Below are positions 5,896 through 13,524 of a DNA stretch of 22,658 bases, in pieces. The translations under genes were made by a program, and so were the position numbers. This DNA is from Candidatus Heimdallarchaeota archaeon (GTDB lineage Archaea > Asgardarchaeota > Heimdallarchaeia > Heimdallarchaeales > Kariarchaeaceae): the NCBI GenBank assembly GCA_015522385.1, contig WAMJ01000278.1, forward strand, positions 1 to 22,658. Direction: 5' to 3'. The notes under the pieces are model-generated. The model was not told where the DNA came from. It did not search any database and saw only the letters and a list, made by a program, of their open reading frames with translations. The number at the start of each line of letters is the position of its first letter. Position 1 is the first letter of the stretch.

Positions 5896-6729
5896 CTATT
5901 CCATTAGTTTTAGAAAGGCGTATCCGCCGTGGTATGCTGCATCATGTGGAAGAAACAGGATTTCTGGTACGCGCACTCTCACCGGAGTCTGCTCTATGAG
6001 TCTGCTAATCTGACCAAATCTTCTCTTCAGGATATTCTCGAACTCGTAGAAGAGCGTCCCCCCGAGGTGTACTCTCTCTGGGATAAACTGGAGAGCTATG
6101 TCTTTGAGCATCTCGATTGCTAGATTTGCGAATATGTCTACAGCGCGGTCAGCGAGTTCATCAGGTGAGGAACTGTGTAAGCTACTCTGCCGCGTAATCT
6201 CACTCGGTTCAAGAGTTACGCCGGAGAGCTCCTTGTAGATCTCACTCAAACCCCGTCCATGCAACGACCACGCAGGAGCGTCCCTTCCAGCATGTCCATA
6301 CTCTGTGGGATGTACGGAGAATCCCCCATTTGAGAAGGCCACAAAGGTCAGGCCAAGTCCAGTCCCTGAGGCGGTTACCACTTCAAGATGAGTCGTCTCC
6401 TTGTCACCAATATCGCCCAAGTAGTACCCCAATAGCTCAAGGTCATTGACGAGGTATATCCTCTGGTTACCGAAGGTCTCTCGAAGTTTGGTCTCATCGA
6501 GGAGGAGCTGGTTATTGGTCAGATCGCAGACACCGTCAATAACCGGTCCCGCTGCACCAATCACCAAGGAGAACTCCAGGATGCCGAATTCGAGAATAGC
6601 CCTGCTGACAAACTCACCGAAGTCCTCTCCAGCCTTGTAATGTTCTCGGTAGATTCGAATGTCGTTGGGAGTGACGTAATGACCGATCCTGAGGTTAGTC
6701 CCACCAATATCGGCGATTAGATATTCCAC
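5896..6729 (-). CDS. glk: Glucokinase (bacterial Glk-type)
   Basis: ATP-dependent sugar kinase of the bacterial Glk family within the ASKHA fold, phosphorylating glucose to glucose-6-phosphate in the cytoplasm. Motifs: ADIGGTNLR (6-14, phosphate loop), GPVIDGVCDLTNN (61-73), VNDLELLGYYLG (94-105; D96 is the expected catalytic base), SGTGLGL (121-127) and E143-Y-G-H146, matching the sugar-binding EGGH motif of E. coli Glk. ROK signatures such as the zinc-binding Cys cluster are absent. At 277 residues it is shorter than the roughly 320 of bacterial Glk. The start is GTG at 6729 with a TTTAAA-type element about 27 nt upstream on the minus strand. Archaea more often use ADP-dependent or ROK kinases, so horizontal origin is possible. 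Sugar specificity is inferred. Confidence 0.85.
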   Translation of the reverse strand: MEYLIADIGGTNLRIGHYVTPNDIRIYREHYKAGEDFGEFVSRAILEFGILEFSLVIGAAGPVIDGVCDLTNNQLLLDETKLRETFGNQRIYLVNDLELLGYYLGDIGDKETTHLEVVTASGTGLGLTFVAFSNGGFSVHPTEYGHAGRDAPAWSLHGRGLSEIYKELSGVTLEPSEITRQSSLHSSSPDELADRAVDIFANLAIEMLKDIALQFIPERVHLGGTLFYEFENILKRRFGQISRLIEQTPVRVRVPEILFLPHDAAYHGGYAFLKLME

Positions 6730-6788
6730 TAAAGGGTAAATCCGAAATCGAAATTTAAAATAATCCTCTACTCTCTATGTGAAATGCT

Positions 6789-6811
6789 TATCTTTGATAG
6801 TGCCAAAGATA
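6789..6811. promoter_or_regulatory. Perfect 8-bp inverted repeat over the promoter of the first coiled-coil/wHTH gene
   Basis: TATCTTTG (6789-6796) and CAAAGATA (6804-6811) are exact reverse complements separated by 7 nt. The left arm overlaps the TATA-like CTTATCTTT, whose centre is about 26 nt before the GTG at 6816, and the right arm ends 4 nt before that codon. A repressor bound here would block both TBP and start-site access, so this is a good operator candidate. A wHTH product of this cluster would be a natural ligand. Confidence 0.5.
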
Positions 6812-6815
6812 GGGT

Positions 6816-7535
6816 GTGTCAGATTCTCCAGACATCAAGAAGGAACTGGAAGTGCTTCTAAGTAATTTACCGACCGATCCAGAATATGAAAACCTCAAAA
6901 CCCTGATTCAGAAAGCCATTGATCAGACTTGCAGACTTGCAAAACCCGAAGAAAGGTATATGATTGACCGTGAGATACAGGACATAAAGGAGATTAACAA
7001 GCGGTTCCTCGACGTCCGGAAACGGAAAGCCTTGGAGATGGACTACAAGGAGATACTCAGCGGAATGCTGAAGGAGCAGTTCCAAGAACTGAACAAGATG
7101 AATGGGGTGGTGGCAGACGAGATTGAGAAGCTTCGGACCGAGAAGATCAAACTTGACGTTGAGCTACAGGAGGAGAAGAAGAGAATTCTCGATGCAAGGA
7201 CTGAGATGGATCGAGTCATGGCGATTCGGAAGGAGAAAGTGATACCCATCGAGGGAAAGCTCAATGGTCTTAAGGACTCTATATTCCAAAGGGAACTCAA
7301 GTACAGGATTATCCTACAGCTTCTTAGGGACGGTTATCTAAAGGACCCCACATATGACATCATAACCACGATGAAACGTCATCCCGAGATCACTACGGTG
7401 GAGAGGTTAGCACAGGTTTCAAATGTCAATCCTAATTCCATAAGGCAGATATTCAGATCACTTCAGAACAGGCGTATTCTTTCTTGGGACATGAATAATG
7501 AGAAATTCCACCTAGTTGTGGAGACAGAGGTGTGA
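6816..7535 (+). CDS. Coiled-coil protein with C-terminal winged helix (first of a pair)
   Basis: Unrecognised family. The N-terminal third is helical and charged (KTLIQKAIDQTCRLAKPEER). Residues about 85-160 show the heptad-like Leu/Ile and Glu/Lys pattern of a long coiled coil (ADEIEKLRTEKIKLDVELQE). The C-terminal 80 residues form a likely winged helix: ITTVERLAQVSNVNPNSIRQ (recognition-helix region, roughly 193-212), FRSLQNRRILSWD and a closing wing KFHLVVE. The start is GTG at 6816; a second GTG at 6814 is out of frame. The stop overlaps the next gene's GTG start by 4 bp (GTGA), so the two are translationally coupled. The shared architecture suggests a heterodimer that tethers DNA or protein through its wHTH ends, but this is inference. 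Confidence 0.7.
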   Translation: MSDSPDIKKELEVLLSNLPTDPEYENLKTLIQKAIDQTCRLAKPEERYMIDREIQDIKEINKRFLDVRKRKALEMDYKEILSGMLKEQFQELNKMNGVVADEIEKLRTEKIKLDVELQEEKKRILDARTEMDRVMAIRKEKVIPIEGKLNGLKDSIFQRELKYRIILQLLRDGYLKDPTYDIITTMKRHPEITTVERLAQVSNVNPNSIRQIFRSLQNRRILSWDMNNEKFHLVVETEV

Positions 7536-8266
7536 TCATGGAGTGGCTCAAGCAGATTATTGAGGAAGTGGACACCCTTCGCAGAAAGCACGAGGTCCCT
7601 GTCAACTTCCAGTTGTCCCTCTACGACCTAATAGCAGTTGTCGAAGCGGAGACGAAAAGTCACCTCTCTTCTCTCGAAAGCAAGCTAAGGGAACACAGGT
7701 CTTATGAGATTAACAGTACTATCCACATGACCGAGATCAATGAGCTAGACCAGCGGATTAAATCACTTGACCCGATTCTGGAAGACAGAAAGAACACCCT
7801 CACCCAGCTGAACGAGATCTATGAGCAGAACAAGAACTCAAGGAGCAGCTGGGAGGAGACCATTTCAAAGCTCAAGAAGGAAATCGAGGAACTCAGAGTA
7901 GAGAGGGAGGAGCTTGAGAAGAAAGCTAAGTCCTTGCATGTTTCGATTGATGATGATAGAATTAAGGCGGAGAAGGAATACAAGACGGCCTTGGACAAGA
8001 TGAAGAACATCACCGCTCACTTCCCCCTGATGCATTACCTCCTGACTACAACCCTGGAGAATATTCCGGAGGCAGAGCTCCTGATCATTATCGGATCTAA
8101 TCAACCCGTCGACAAGGACAAGATCAAGTCATTGGTGAGGAATGTCCCACCTGTACAGATCGTTAGGCACCTTGCCAAGCTCGAGGCAGATGACCTCATT
8201 GTCAACTCCGATGAGGGATGGCGGCTTGAGGAAAGTTTCTACAAGAGGATACTCAACCAGATGTGA
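7532..8266 (+). CDS. Coiled-coil protein with C-terminal winged helix (second of a pair)
   Basis: Unrecognised family with the same plan as its upstream neighbour: a helical head (1-55), a coiled coil from about 60 to 160 (TISKLKKEIEELRVEREELE and similar heptads), a hydrophobic helix HFPLMHYLLTT, and a winged-helix-like C-terminus with DKDKIKSLVRNVPPVQIVRH as the helix-turn-helix and DDLIVNSDEGWRLEE as the wing. The start is GTG at 7532, overlapping the upstream stop; an ATG two codons later is possible. No Walker motif or hinge is seen, so it is not an SMC/Rad50. The equal lengths (239 and 244) and shared layout suggest paralogues or an obligate pair. DNA-binding is plausible; the biological process is unknown. 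Confidence 0.7.
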   Translation: MIMEWLKQIIEEVDTLRRKHEVPVNFQLSLYDLIAVVEAETKSHLSSLESKLREHRSYEINSTIHMTEINELDQRIKSLDPILEDRKNTLTQLNEIYEQNKNSRSSWEETISKLKKEIEELRVEREELEKKAKSLHVSIDDDRIKAEKEYKTALDKMKNITAHFPLMHYLLTTTLENIPEAELLIIIGSNQPVDKDKIKSLVRNVPPVQIVRHLAKLEADDLIVNSDEGWRLEESFYKRILNQM

Positions 8267-8315
8267 TATTTCGCGGGATGGTAAAGGTTTTATCATCTGG
8301 TATTGTTCAAGCAAT

Positions 8316-8777
8316 ATGGATGAATCTCCTACCCATGTTCACAGGGTCAAGCCCAAGGAGAGTGAATTATCCGAGACCACCGAAAACTACCTCAAACGGA
8401 TTCTATGGTTATCCAATGCTAAGGGATATGCCAAAGTATCAGAGATTGCAGAACTTATGAGCCGATCCCTTAGTTCTACAACCGAGGCAATGAAAAGGTT
8501 GAAGGAGCAAGGGTTCATCAACTATGAGAAGTATGGAAAGATCACTTTGACAGCCAAGGGTATTCAAATTGCTAAGTCTGTAGAGGACGCGTATCTTGTG
8601 ATTGGAAACTTCCTGAAGTTACTAGGATTAGACGAAGAGATAGCGCACGAAGATGCATGTAGCATGGAGCATGCCATCAATCCAGTGACGGTGGAACGGA
8701 TTAGACAGTTCCTCGAGTACATCGAGGATGATCCTGTGAACAAGGCATTGATGGCAAAATTTGTCTCAGATTACTAG
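8316..8777 (+). CDS. DtxR/MntR-family metal-dependent transcriptional regulator
   Basis: A metal-sensing repressor with N-terminal winged helix and dimerisation domain. SETTENYLKRI (19-29) is the usual first helix, VSEIAELMSRSLSSTTEAMK (41-60) the HTH, and GFINYEKYGKITLTAKG (66-82) the wing. H111 and the C115-x-x-E118-H119 cluster match the primary metal-site region. The ancillary site seems weakened: the usual rHrLLE stretch reads DAYLVIGNF. At 153 residues it lacks the SH3-like third domain, so it is MntR-like in size. The frame is open upstream to 8142, but the ATG at 8316 is right: the conserved fold starts after it, and a TATA-like GTTTTATCAT (8287-8296) lies 25 nt upstream. Target genes are not evident; the stop overlaps the convergent membrane gene by 4 bp. 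Confidence 0.9.
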   Translation: MDESPTHVHRVKPKESELSETTENYLKRILWLSNAKGYAKVSEIAELMSRSLSSTTEAMKRLKEQGFINYEKYGKITLTAKGIQIAKSVEDAYLVIGNFLKLLGLDEEIAHEDACSMEHAINPVTVERIRQFLEYIEDDPVNKALMAKFVSDY

Positions 8778-9718
8778 AACAACCTACCGAGTAGCTCACT
8801 TAGTGCATTTAGCATTGAGGTAAGATTCTCGGGGGAAAACCATGGAATGGCCAAGATCTGAGTCTGAAATGCTTGGAGGAGAATGATAACAATGATTGAG
8901 ACCCACAAATGTTTCCCATTTCCATTAATCTCAGAGAAGGAGATTGAGGTGAGGGAGAAGATTTCTTTGTACTTTGACGACATTTTCCCAGGTGTAGCCG
9001 CGATCACCGCGTGGGTCTTCTGAATGTTCGAGATGTAGTTAGAGAAAGTCTTACTAATTGACGCCCTTGAAGACATCATCATCGGAGTCTGTATGCCTAT
9101 GAACAGTAGGTTGATCCCTATCTTCTCCGTCTTACTCAAGAACTCAGGATCTACAACATTCGTCTGAATCAACTCTAATCCGCTCATGACGAGATAGAAA
9201 GACACGAAGATGAACACAATAGTCTTGACGAGGAACTTAAAGTCCTTAAAAGGGAAGAATATCCCGTAGAACAGGTTGTAAAGTGTACCGTGCTCACCGT
9301 CATCTGGCTGAATCCTGAGATTGAGATTGCGCATGTCAGAGGTGATCTTCCAGATGACCAACACCGCAAGAGACAATCTGTTCAGACCCTCTACGACATC
9401 TGAGTGGGAAGAGCCCAGTCCATATATTCCCCCGAGCAACATCCCGAGATTGACTACCGCGAAGAGCAAAATCCCCAGAGTGAGGGAATAGAAGAGTTTA
9501 AGTCGGTTGAGAAATACGAATATAAGCAGTGTAGCAGACACTAGAAGAAGTATCGTCGAGAGGAAAATGATGTTCTCTGAGATAGTAGGTTCACTGTACT
9601 TTACATAATAAAGGCTAAATCCAGTCAGCAGGGCAAATAATGACACATTCCGCTCGTTTATTTCCTTCTTCTCAACTCGCACTATTATAGTATATAGACG
9701 GGAAGAATATTTAAGCAC
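8774..9718 (-). CDS. Hypothetical multi-pass membrane protein
   Basis: No family recognised. There are about seven hydrophobic segments (near residues 27-40, 47-70, 74-98, 114-126, 165-188, 201-213 and 272-292), with a polar stretch of about 55 residues between the last two, probably a cytoplasmic or external loop. The longest ORF starts at GTG 9718, but the codons there lie on a TATA-like CTTAAATATT, so the GTG at 9682 (residue 13, RVEKKEINERN) about 26-30 nt further on is a better start. The gene diverges from the MinD/ParA-like ATPase and overlaps the convergent DtxR gene by 4 bp. It could be a membrane partner of that ATPase, but only position suggests it. Confidence 0.65.
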   Translation of the reverse strand: MLKYSSRLYTIIVRVEKKEINERNVSLFALLTGFSLYYVKYSEPTISENIIFLSTILLLVSATLLIFVFLNRLKLFYSLTLGILLFAVVNLGMLLGGIYGLGSSHSDVVEGLNRLSLAVLVIWKITSDMRNLNLRIQPDDGEHGTLYNLFYGIFFPFKDFKFLVKTIVFIFVSFYLVMSGLELIQTNVVDPEFLSKTEKIGINLLFIGIQTPMMMSSRASISKTFSNYISNIQKTHAVIAATPGKMSSKYKEIFSLTSISFSEINGNGKHLWVSIIVIILLQAFQTQILAIPWFSPENLTSMLNALSELLGRLF

Positions 9719-9854
9719 ATGGAATTAGACTGTCTTTTCGGAGTATTTGATATGTAAGATTCGATGCATAGGAAATTTGTTGAACGGATTCTCTATTTTT
9801 GAGTACATACAGAGAAAGGACTTTGTACTTGTTGGGGTATTAGCAATACGTAAA

Positions 9855-10880
9855 ATGGCGGTTGAACGCATCATAATTGTCACGGGATCCAAGGGTGGAG
9901 GAGGAAAGACCCCTGTTTCGTTGGCTCTCACTATTCTCCTCGAAGAGCTGAACATTCAGGTTCTAGCCTGTGATTTCAACTTCAACAATGCTGATCTTTT
10001 CTCTATTCTTCAGGGTTCGGAGGTAGAGGAAAGGGTAAAGTCTGACGACCTTCAGCCCAAGGAATATGGGGGAGACCAGTTCTGGAAATTGAAGGATAAT
10101 CTCTGGTTGACACCATGGAACTTCGTTGTGAAGACCGGTATGCCTTCGACAACACAGATGTGGAAGAAAATATCTGACCTCTGCAAGTTCAGGTACATGG
10201 ATTTTGAGCCGAAGGTACTTGTTCTCGACACAAATCTGACACTACCACTCATCTGTCCTCCACTGACAGACATAGCGGAGTTACCTCAGTTGCCACCCGT
10301 GGAAGTCTGGCACATGTGGTCACCGTCAATCACACTACAGATCGGCGAACAGGACAGGTTCTCTACGGCTATCAGTATCCTCAACCGTCTGAGCAAGGGA
10401 TTCGAGGAGAGATTGCACCATGTCTTCTCTCCCAGACACTACAAGACTACCTCATTCATGAACACCCTCTCCAGTATTACAAAGGGAGAATTCTCAATAG
10501 TGAAGATGAAGAAGTTCAAGCAGAAGAACCCCACTCCCGTGATGTTCTCGGAGCTATCGGACAGCCTGTTCGCGTCTTTCATCCCAAAACTTCTTTCTCA
10601 GGATCTCACCGAGAGGATGGATACTGAGGAACTGATCAAGGCATGGTTAGGGAATATCCTTGAAACGCTCAAATCTAGGGAGACGAGAGCGAATAATGTT
10701 GTTGTCATACCGACGATCATACACAAAATAGCAATGCTTGTGGAGGAGTTAACGCTGAATCCGAATCGAACACTCGATTCCATGAAGTTGGAGTTAGGCC
10801 CTCTGTTTGACATCATTAAGGAGCATTTTCTAAGGGAGCGGAAGGACTTTATCCTAAGATGTGGCGGAAATCCGTTATAG
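9855..10880 (+). CDS. MinD/ParA-like P-loop ATPase (divergent member)
   Basis: The N-terminus IIIVTGSKGGGGKTPVSLAL (6-25) contains the deviant Walker A of the MinD/ParA group, with the signature Lys at 14 or one residue before (KGGGGKT, 13-19). CDFNFNNADL (39-48) fits the switch region and VLVLDTNLTLP (121-131) the Walker B region. The second T of the usual GKTT is Pro, and the C-terminal half (from about 150) matches nothing I know, so the function is open: positioning, partitioning or metal-cluster delivery are the usual roles of the group. The frame is open back to 9747, but ATG 9855 puts the P-loop near residue 10, as in all relatives, and is chosen. No cognate ParB or MinC-like gene is adjacent. 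Confidence 0.75.
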   Translation: MAVERIIIVTGSKGGGGKTPVSLALTILLEELNIQVLACDFNFNNADLFSILQGSEVEERVKSDDLQPKEYGGDQFWKLKDNLWLTPWNFVVKTGMPSTTQMWKKISDLCKFRYMDFEPKVLVLDTNLTLPLICPPLTDIAELPQLPPVEVWHMWSPSITLQIGEQDRFSTAISILNRLSKGFEERLHHVFSPRHYKTTSFMNTLSSITKGEFSIVKMKKFKQKNPTPVMFSELSDSLFASFIPKLLSQDLTERMDTEELIKAWLGNILETLKSRETRANNVVVIPTIIHKIAMLVEELTLNPNRTLDSMKLELGPLFDIIKEHFLRERKDFILRCGGNPL

Positions 10881-10890
10881 CCTCATACTC

Positions 10891-10900
10891 CGAATTTATG
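10891..10900 (+). promoter_or_regulatory. Box-A-like element for the MFS gene
   Basis: CGAATTTATG is centred about 28 nt before the GTG start at 10924, in the leaderless-promoter position. Confidence 0.35.
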
Positions 10901-10923
10901 AACTCCAATTGAATCACTAGTCT

Positions 10924-12162
10924 GTGGCCGATATACTTGAGTTGACTCCACTGACATATGTCGTGGTACTCGGTGGTGCAGTAGCGAATTTCTCAATTGG
11001 AATGCTGGATCCGACTATCTCTCTTTATCTCCAAGGTCTGGGGCTACCCTCAGATCGGATTGGACAGATTATCGCGGGAAGGTTCACCCTCGTGGCAATC
11101 TTCTCGATACCCTTGGCCATCTTGGCATCGAGGGTTGGTTTGACCAAGTTCCTCTTCATCTCAGGCGCTGCATCGATACTTGCAGGGTCTCTTCTGTTCA
11201 TGGACAGCTCGGCCAATGGGGTTTACGTCTTCTACCTCATTGTGGGAATATCCCAGACCATTAACTCCGGTCCCGGAATGGCAATAATTGCAGAGAACAA
11301 AGGGTCTAGGAGAGTGGCTGCCTACGCACTTTTCTCGACAACCTGGATGATTCCCCCAGCCCTTGGTGCAGGAGTATCCTACATATGGTTCAGGCAGTAC
11401 AACACAGAAACAGTTGAGATCTACAAGTCGATTTTCTACCCGGTTTTTATTGTTCTCGTTGTCGGAGGTGTGGTCTACTCAATAGTACTAATCTCTATCC
11501 TCTCAAGAGGTCATGGTATTAGTGACTTAGCTGATACATCGATACCAGTCAAAGATCAGTTCAGGACACTGTTTCGCAGTGACCTTGTTGTCGCCATCCT
11601 CGTCTTCACCGCTGTCCAGTTCCTGATGGGGGGAGGTGCAGGAGCCACCCTACCTTATCTCTCGATCTACCTCAACTCACTTGGGGGGACTGCAGATCAG
11701 ATATCCCTCCTTAGCCTTGTCCTTAATCTTTCTATGGGTGTAGCCACGCAGCTCTCAGCCCCATTGGCTAAGAGATTCGGAGATCTGCGGGTGTTCTTCA
11801 TCTGCACAACCCTCTCAGTGATCTCTCTCCTTGGGATTGTCTTTTCCAGCCAGTTGGGGCTTGCTGCCACATTCTACATCCTCAGGGGAACGTTCGCCAA
11901 CATGACCGCTCCGATCACCCAATCCAGAGTAATAGGGTACATCGAGGACAGTGTGAGAGCTACCGGGAGCGCTTGGATGTCGACGTGGAGATGGATTGGG
12001 TGGACTATCCTCTCACCCTACAGCGGGAGGGTAATTGACTCATTCGGATTTGAAGTGTCCTTTGTCTACACCGCTATGATATATGCCCTAGCCACAATGA
12101 TCTTCATCCTCACTGTCAAACGTGTGCCAGATCTGGAGCTCCGGTTAAAATTAATAGATTGA
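10924..12162 (+). CDS. Major facilitator superfamily transporter
   Basis: A 412-residue integral membrane protein with about 12 hydrophobic segments in two halves joined by a polar cytoplasmic loop near residues 200-218 (DTSIPVKDQFRTLFRSD). MFS traits include SIGMLDPTISLYLQGLGL in the first helix region, the intracellular loop ASRVGLTKFLF (68-78) in place of the usual DRxGRR loop, and its second-half counterpart KRFGDLRVFFI. The start is GTG at 10924. It probably exports or imports a small organic molecule by proton coupling, but no substrate-specific residues are recognisable. It is convergent with the RIO kinase gene, 35 bp between stops. Confidence 0.88.
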   Translation: MADILELTPLTYVVVLGGAVANFSIGMLDPTISLYLQGLGLPSDRIGQIIAGRFTLVAIFSIPLAILASRVGLTKFLFISGAASILAGSLLFMDSSANGVYVFYLIVGISQTINSGPGMAIIAENKGSRRVAAYALFSTTWMIPPALGAGVSYIWFRQYNTETVEIYKSIFYPVFIVLVVGGVVYSIVLISILSRGHGISDLADTSIPVKDQFRTLFRSDLVVAILVFTAVQFLMGGGAGATLPYLSIYLNSLGGTADQISLLSLVLNLSMGVATQLSAPLAKRFGDLRVFFICTTLSVISLLGIVFSSQLGLAATFYILRGTFANMTAPITQSRVIGYIEDSVRATGSAWMSTWRWIGWTILSPYSGRVIDSFGFEVSFVYTAMIYALATMIFILTVKRVPDLELRLKLID

Positions 12163-12197
12163 CGATTCTGTCATTGGATCCAAAAGATAAAGCAGGT

Positions 12198-13376
12198 TCA
12201 GATGGAGGCTTTCTGGAATTCCTCAATGATGCTCGGAACATCAATGACCAATCGGTATTTCTGTCTGAAATGCTTGCAGATCGAGGTCACATCCGACCGA
12301 AGGATTTGTATCGCATCGGGGTAAGAGATTAGTCCTTCGCTTGGATCCGCGTATGTCCATCGCTTACCTTGGAGCACATCGATCAGTCGGATTTCTCCAT
12401 CCTGTATCAGAATATTGGGTGGAGAGAAATCCCCGTGAACGAATAAGTCCTCAGTGAACATCTGGTATAGGGTATCCATAAGCTCGTCGAAGTATATGAT
12501 AGGGTCCTTGTATGTCCTAAGGTCAGTTGTGCTGAGTGTCCCAGCTCGGCTTCCATCCGAGTTAAATATCCCCTCCATGAAGATCATGGGACCCTCCCTG
12601 TGATATACCTCTGGGACGTTGTATCCTCTTTTCAGAAGGAATCTCAGGTGTCTGCTCTCAATGGCTGCAAGGACACTAGGCTTCCTCCAGTCATTAGAGG
12701 AAAGACTGGGAGTGGCAAAGGACTTGGTGCTGGGGCTAAACTTGTAGAACACCTTGATCGCTATCCTTCCGAATGGTTCCATTGAGGTGAGAAAGACCTC
12801 TGCCTCCTTACCCTTCCCTATTGAGTAGTAGTCATCGATGATCCCGATCTCTGCGAAGATACTAACGAGGTCTGAAGGGGTGTTCACCTCTTTGTTCGTC
12901 AACCTCTGGAATTCCTTAGCCGTAGTCTCTTTGAGATGGGACTGGAAGCTTCTGTCAATCCAATCAAGAGGATGATAGGCGATCCTTCTCTCCTTGTCAC
13001 TCCACCTAGCTACAGATCCATAGCCCTTCAAGATGAGGACTGCAAGTAACCGAGCAGTAACGGACGGGTTCGGGTGGTCGGGGACTGGGATGCCCGCATC
13101 CCTTGCAAGTTCGTTTGTCCCCCTGAATGATCCAGATACTGTTCGGCAGACCTCTACAAGGTGTGTTCCCTTGGGAAGTATCCCAAAAATCTTCTGGTAT
13201 TCATTGAGGTTGTCTATCCCGACAATGTCGGGTTTTAGACTCGACACGAGATGAGCTAGCAGGTTACGGCTCACATCCCGGTGTATTTGCTTTCCGTCGT
13301 ATTTCATGTTGTGGAGGTAGACGGCGTACCTCCGTTGACCTCCTGCCTCGAGGTCGATTGTCATTATCTGCTTCAT
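12198..13376 (-). CDS. RIO-family kinase fused to an RNase H-like (DUF460-like) N-terminal domain
   Basis: The C-terminal half is a RIO atypical kinase: GKGKEAEVF (187-195, nucleotide loop), IAIKVF with K208, RFLLKRGYNVPEVY (245-258), IFMEGI (265-270), catalytic loop HGDFSPPNIL (314-323, D316 and N321) and metal-binding D333 in LIDVLQGKR. These are conserved, so ATP binding and ATPase or kinase activity are likely; RIO proteins act in small-subunit ribosome maturation. The N-terminal 125 residues are not the winged helix of RIO2. They read MTIDLEAGG, KPDIVGIDNLNEYQKIFG, LPKGTHLVEV, LARDAGI and ARLLAVLILKGYGSVAR, an order reminiscent of the RNase H-like DUF460/COG2433 family. That assignment is tentative. 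No frameshift or internal start separates the parts. A T/A-rich promoter region precedes the ATG at 13376. Confidence 0.85.
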   Translation of the reverse strand: MKQIMTIDLEAGGQRRYAVYLHNMKYDGKQIHRDVSRNLLAHLVSSLKPDIVGIDNLNEYQKIFGILPKGTHLVEVCRTVSGSFRGTNELARDAGIPVPDHPNPSVTARLLAVLILKGYGSVARWSDKERRIAYHPLDWIDRSFQSHLKETTAKEFQRLTNKEVNTPSDLVSIFAEIGIIDDYYSIGKGKEAEVFLTSMEPFGRIAIKVFYKFSPSTKSFATPSLSSNDWRKPSVLAAIESRHLRFLLKRGYNVPEVYHREGPMIFMEGIFNSDGSRAGTLSTTDLRTYKDPIIYFDELMDTLYQMFTEDLFVHGDFSPPNILIQDGEIRLIDVLQGKRWTYADPSEGLISYPDAIQILRSDVTSICKHFRQKYRLVIDVPSIIEEFQKASI

Positions 13377-13524
13377 TTTGTATTATTATTGATTATAGTT
13401 TTCGGATTACAAACTCAATACCGCGGTGATTGAGTCAAAATTCTTGGAATGGTTTATCGCTGTTACATTCATAGACACATCACCTCACTAATTTGAATCA
13501 CTGATAATTTTGTCATACTTAAAG

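Noticed and set aside
8142..8315. Upstream extension of the DtxR-type frame
   Set aside because: It overlaps the coiled-coil gene in another frame, is not DtxR-like, and the ATG at 8316 has a well-spaced TATA-like element.
9747..9854. Upstream extension of the MinD/ParA-like frame
   Set aside because: Would place the P-loop near residue 50; relatives begin a few residues before it, as from 9855.
13377..13524. Gap between the RIO kinase and epimerase genes examined for a small gene or RNA
   Set aside because: Only T/A-rich promoter sequence for the RIO gene; no ORF or convincing stem-loop seen.
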